This document shows, piece by piece, positions 14,526-16,394 of a stretch of 16,394 nt of DNA. Each line of letters starts with the position of its first letter. Position 1 is the stretch's first letter. The position numbers and the translations under genes were made by a program. The DNA is taken from NCBI GenBank assembly GCA_964652235.1, contig CAZZDK010000030.1, positions 1 through 16,394 of the forward strand, given 5' to 3'. The notes beneath the pieces were generated by a model. That model was not told the DNA's origin. It ran no database searches and was given only the letters and a program-made list of their open reading frames with translations. The DNA is from CAZZDK01 sp964652235. GTDB lineage: Bacteria; Pseudomonadota; Alphaproteobacteria; UBA9219.

Positions 14526-15677
14526 TTAAATCCCTATCGTTTCAATCGTTCCGTTCTTGACGCAAAGGGCCAGGCGTCCGGCCTTTAGCTCCAGCGCCGT
14601 TTGGCCGAATAGCTCCCGTCGCCAACCTTTAAGGGGCTTGATGTCCGGTTCGTCCTGCCCGGCCAGGGCCTCCAGCTCCTCGCTCGAAGCGATGAGCTTG
14701 GCGGCCACGCCGTGCCGGTTGCTGATTTGGCGAAGCAGAACCTTGAGAAGATCGAAAACGGCCACGGCCTCGCCGGAAAGGCGCTTTTTCTCCTCGCCGT
14801 CGGGGCATTTTTCGGGAGGAAGGGCCTTGGCGCGGGCGATGGCCTCCAGGATAGCCGCGCCGTAACGGCCTTCGGCCATGCCGCTGCTCAGGCCGCGCAT
14901 ATGGGAAAGTTCGGCCACGCTTGAGGGCGCTTGCGAGGCGATCTCAAGCAAGGCCTCGTCCTTCAAAACGCGACCTCTGGGCAGATTGGCGCGGCGGGCC
15001 TCCATCTCGCGCCAGGCGGCCAGTTCCCGCAAAATGGCGCGCCGACGGGGCTTGTCGGTGCGGAGTTTCAGCCGTCGCCACACCTCGTAAGGGTCGATCT
15101 GATAGGTTTCAAGAGAGGTGAGGGTTTCCATTTCCTCCCAAACCCAGCTTTCGCGACCCGTTTTGGCGATTTTCTCGGCCAGCTTTTCATAAACGACCCG
15201 CAAATGGGTCACGTCCGCCAGCGCGTAGGCGACCTGTTTATCCGTCAGGGGACGTCGCGCCCAGTCGGTAAAACGACTGGATTTGTCGATTTTCGCGCGG
15301 GCCAGAGCGCTGGCCAAGGTTTCATAGCTCGCGGCCTCGCCGAAGCCGCAAACCATCGCGGCGACCTGCGTGTCGAACAAAGGCGCAGGTACGCGGCCCG
15401 TCAGGTCCACGAAGATTTCCACGTCCTGCCGCGCGGCGTGAAAGACCTTCAGGATTTTTGGATCGTCCATCAGGGCGAAAAGCGGAGCAAGGTCCAGGCC
15501 TTCCGCCAACGGATCGACGGCCACGGCTTCTTCGGGTCCGCCGAGCTGGATCAGGCAGAGCTTGGCGTAATAGGTGCGCTCGCGCATGAACTCGGTATCG
15601 ACGGTGACGTAAGCGGACCCCGCCAGCGAGCCGCAAAACCGCGCCAGCTCTTCGGTCGTGGTGATGAGATGAGACAT
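14526..15677 (-). CDS. rnd: Ribonuclease D
   Basis: The 383-residue product is full length for RNase D, a 3'-5' exonuclease that trims tRNA precursors and other structured RNAs. The DEDDy exonuclease residues are all present: Asp27 and Glu29 (VDTEFMRE), Asp85 (FHAARQDVE), and Tyr151 with Asp155 (YALADVTHL). An HRDC domain follows (about 210-285, RRRAILRELAAWREMEARRANLPRGR region) and a second helical HRDC-like part reaches the C terminus. The ATG has only a weak upstream SD; the upstream gene ends 27 bases before it on the same strand, so translation may depend on that operon. It ends at a copy of the tRNA-Pro terminator, and its 3' end faces the tRNA gene, a likely substrate class. Confidence 0.95.
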   Translation of the reverse strand: MSHLITTTEELARFCGSLAGSAYVTVDTEFMRERTYYAKLCLIQLGGPEEAVAVDPLAEGLDLAPLFALMDDPKILKVFHAARQDVEIFVDLTGRVPAPLFDTQVAAMVCGFGEAASYETLASALARAKIDKSSRFTDWARRPLTDKQVAYALADVTHLRVVYEKLAEKIAKTGRESWVWEEMETLTSLETYQIDPYEVWRRLKLRTDKPRRRAILRELAAWREMEARRANLPRGRVLKDEALLEIASQAPSSVAELSHMRGLSSGMAEGRYGAAILEAIARAKALPPEKCPDGEEKKRLSGEAVAVFDLLKVLLRQISNRHGVAAKLIASSEELEALAGQDEPDIKPLKGWRRELFGQTALELKAGRLALCVKNGTIETIGI

Positions 15678-15704
15678 GAAACCGTGATAAGGCCTTTGCC
15701 GTCC

Positions 15705-16394
15705 TTAGGCAAGGGACAGGGCGCGGGGACGCAGGAAGCGGGCCACGCTCTTTGTTGGGGACCTCGAAACTGCGTCTTCGAAGGACAAAAGCCCTTGGTC
15801 AAGCGCCTGTTTGAAGAGGGCGACGTCCCCTCTCATTTCCTCCAGCATGGCCGGGGATTTTTTGGCCAGGATGGCGAGCGTCTCGTTGCCCGTTCTCGTT
15901 CCTTCGCCCAGAACGGCGTGGAAGGCCGCCTTTACCATATCGACTTTCGTCCCGATTCCGCAGCGGAAGCAATAGGCCAGATTCGCGTTGGCCTGCTTGC
16001 TCGCCACGGTGTCGAGAAGGTGCATATCCTTGGCGGTCGTGGCGGCATGGCGGGAGAGAAGGAAGACCGTCTCCTTGACTCTCGCAGGAACGTTCGCTTC
16101 GCCGCCGTAGGTCTTGTTCAAGAGGTAATAGCTCGCATCGTTCATGGCCAGAACGTCCTTGAGCGGCGAAAGCTTACCCGCGCAGACCTTGACCAGACGC
16201 TCCTGCAGCGCGCGGGGCATATCGTTGAAAATATCCTGCGGCAAAAGGCCCGCGAAGTTGTCCGGCACCGGGATCATCGGCGGCGCGTCGGGGACGGGGG
16301 CCGTGTCCGCTACGGGCGGAGGAGGCGACGGCTCGGCTGCCGGGGCGGGTGCCGTTTCAGGCGCGGCTGGGGGCGCGGACGGCGCGGGCGCTTG
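15705..16394 (-). CDS. Unrecognised protein with Ala/Pro-rich linker (5' end outside the window)
   Basis: The frame is open from the window edge, so the gene is truncated at its 5' end; 229 codons are visible. The first 39 visible residues are almost only Ala and Pro with a few Glu, Asp, Ser, Thr and Val (for example APAPSAPPAAPETAPAPAA), an extended linker. After it comes a helical region of about 190 residues (DNFAGLLPQDIFNDMPRAL, KETVFLLSRHAATTAKDM, ANLAYCFRCGIGTKVDM) that I do not recognise. It has one CxxC (YCFRC) and no membrane span. An ATG at 16275-16277 is in frame but lies after the linker and lacks support as the start. It probably forms an operon with rnd, 27 bases downstream. Confidence 0.7.
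   Translation of the reverse strand, partial: QAPAPSAPPAAPETAPAPAAEPSPPPPVADTAPVPDAPPMIPVPDNFAGLLPQDIFNDMPRALQERLVKVCAGKLSPLKDVLAMNDASYYLLNKTYGGEANVPARVKETVFLLSRHAATTAKDMHLLDTVASKQANANLAYCFRCGIGTKVDMVKAAFHAVLGEGTRTGNETLAILAKKSPAMLEEMRGDVALFKQALDQGLLSFEDAVSRSPTKSVARFLRPRALSLA

Larger units (their letters stand above)
14277..14530. repeat. Direct repeat of tRNA-Pro(CGG) 3' end plus terminator, 193 bp apart
   Basis: Bases 14277-14325 (second half of the T arm, acceptor strand, CCA, terminator core) recur identically at 14470-14518: 49 of 49. Similarity continues to 14337 and 14530 with three mismatches. The 144 bases between the perfect copies carry the inverted tRNA remnant (14331-14355), a 9-bp inverted repeat (TGAACCTCC at 14345-14353, GGAGGTTCA at 14361-14369) and a GC-rich hairpin (14389-14414). 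There is no gene within. The arrangement resembles att-like duplication at a tRNA 3' end, but with no integrase and far too short to be an island. Confidence 0.85.

Noticed and set aside
14277..14530. A genomic island or prophage att pair
   Set aside because: The repeats are att-like but only 193 bp apart with no integrase or cargo, so an intact mobile element is not claimed.

Overview
The window looks like a stretch of an alphaproteobacterial chromosome of moderately high GC. This is inferred from the gene types (class A PBP, GmhA, SatP-type acetate permease, RNase D), from alphaproteobacterial-style intergenic palindromes starting GTCATTGCGAGG, and from two tRNA-Pro genes with typical bacterial C1:G72 acceptors and encoded CCA. 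A run of 50 N inside alaS marks a draft or metagenome assembly. Lineage below class cannot be fixed from the sequence alone. No phage, transposase, CRISPR or plasmid gene is visible.

Layout. Positions 160-1390 hold an acetate/succinate permease and an Hsp20 chaperone, each with its own terminator. An unrecognised gene (1426-2133, minus) converges on hsp20 and diverges from a class A penicillin-binding protein (2290-4305). Positions 4574-6870 hold a two-gene operon: a GCS2-type glutamyl ligase overlapping a PuuD-type gamma-glutamyl hydrolase. Then come a tRNA-Pro(GGG) on the minus strand, a cutA-gmhA pair with an ATGA overlap, a large palindromic repeat, and alaS on the minus strand (interrupted by the N gap). 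After a second, different palindromic repeat come a SAM methyltransferase and a response regulator with an unknown N-terminal domain (plus strand). An unrecognised basic helical protein (minus), tRNA-Pro(CGG) (plus), rnd (RNase D, minus) and the 3' part of an unrecognised gene with an Ala/Pro-rich linker (minus, running off the edge) follow.

How the genes work together. Most genes are housekeeping: cell-wall synthesis (PBP), LPS heptose precursor (GmhA), translation (AlaRS, two tRNA-Pro, RNase D for RNA 3' trimming), stress (Hsp20, CutA) and carbon uptake (SatP). The ligase-hydrolase pair suggests a small route that puts a gamma-glutamyl group on a substrate and removes it later.

Most unusual. 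Both tRNA-Pro genes sit inside long quasi-palindromes. The terminator hairpin of each is extended outward by a degenerate mirror copy of that tRNA's own 3' end. At the second locus the tRNA 3' end plus terminator is also repeated directly, 193 bp downstream, with 49 identical bases, ending on the rnd stop codon. No ordinary annotation explains this, and it is the strongest candidate here for something undescribed.
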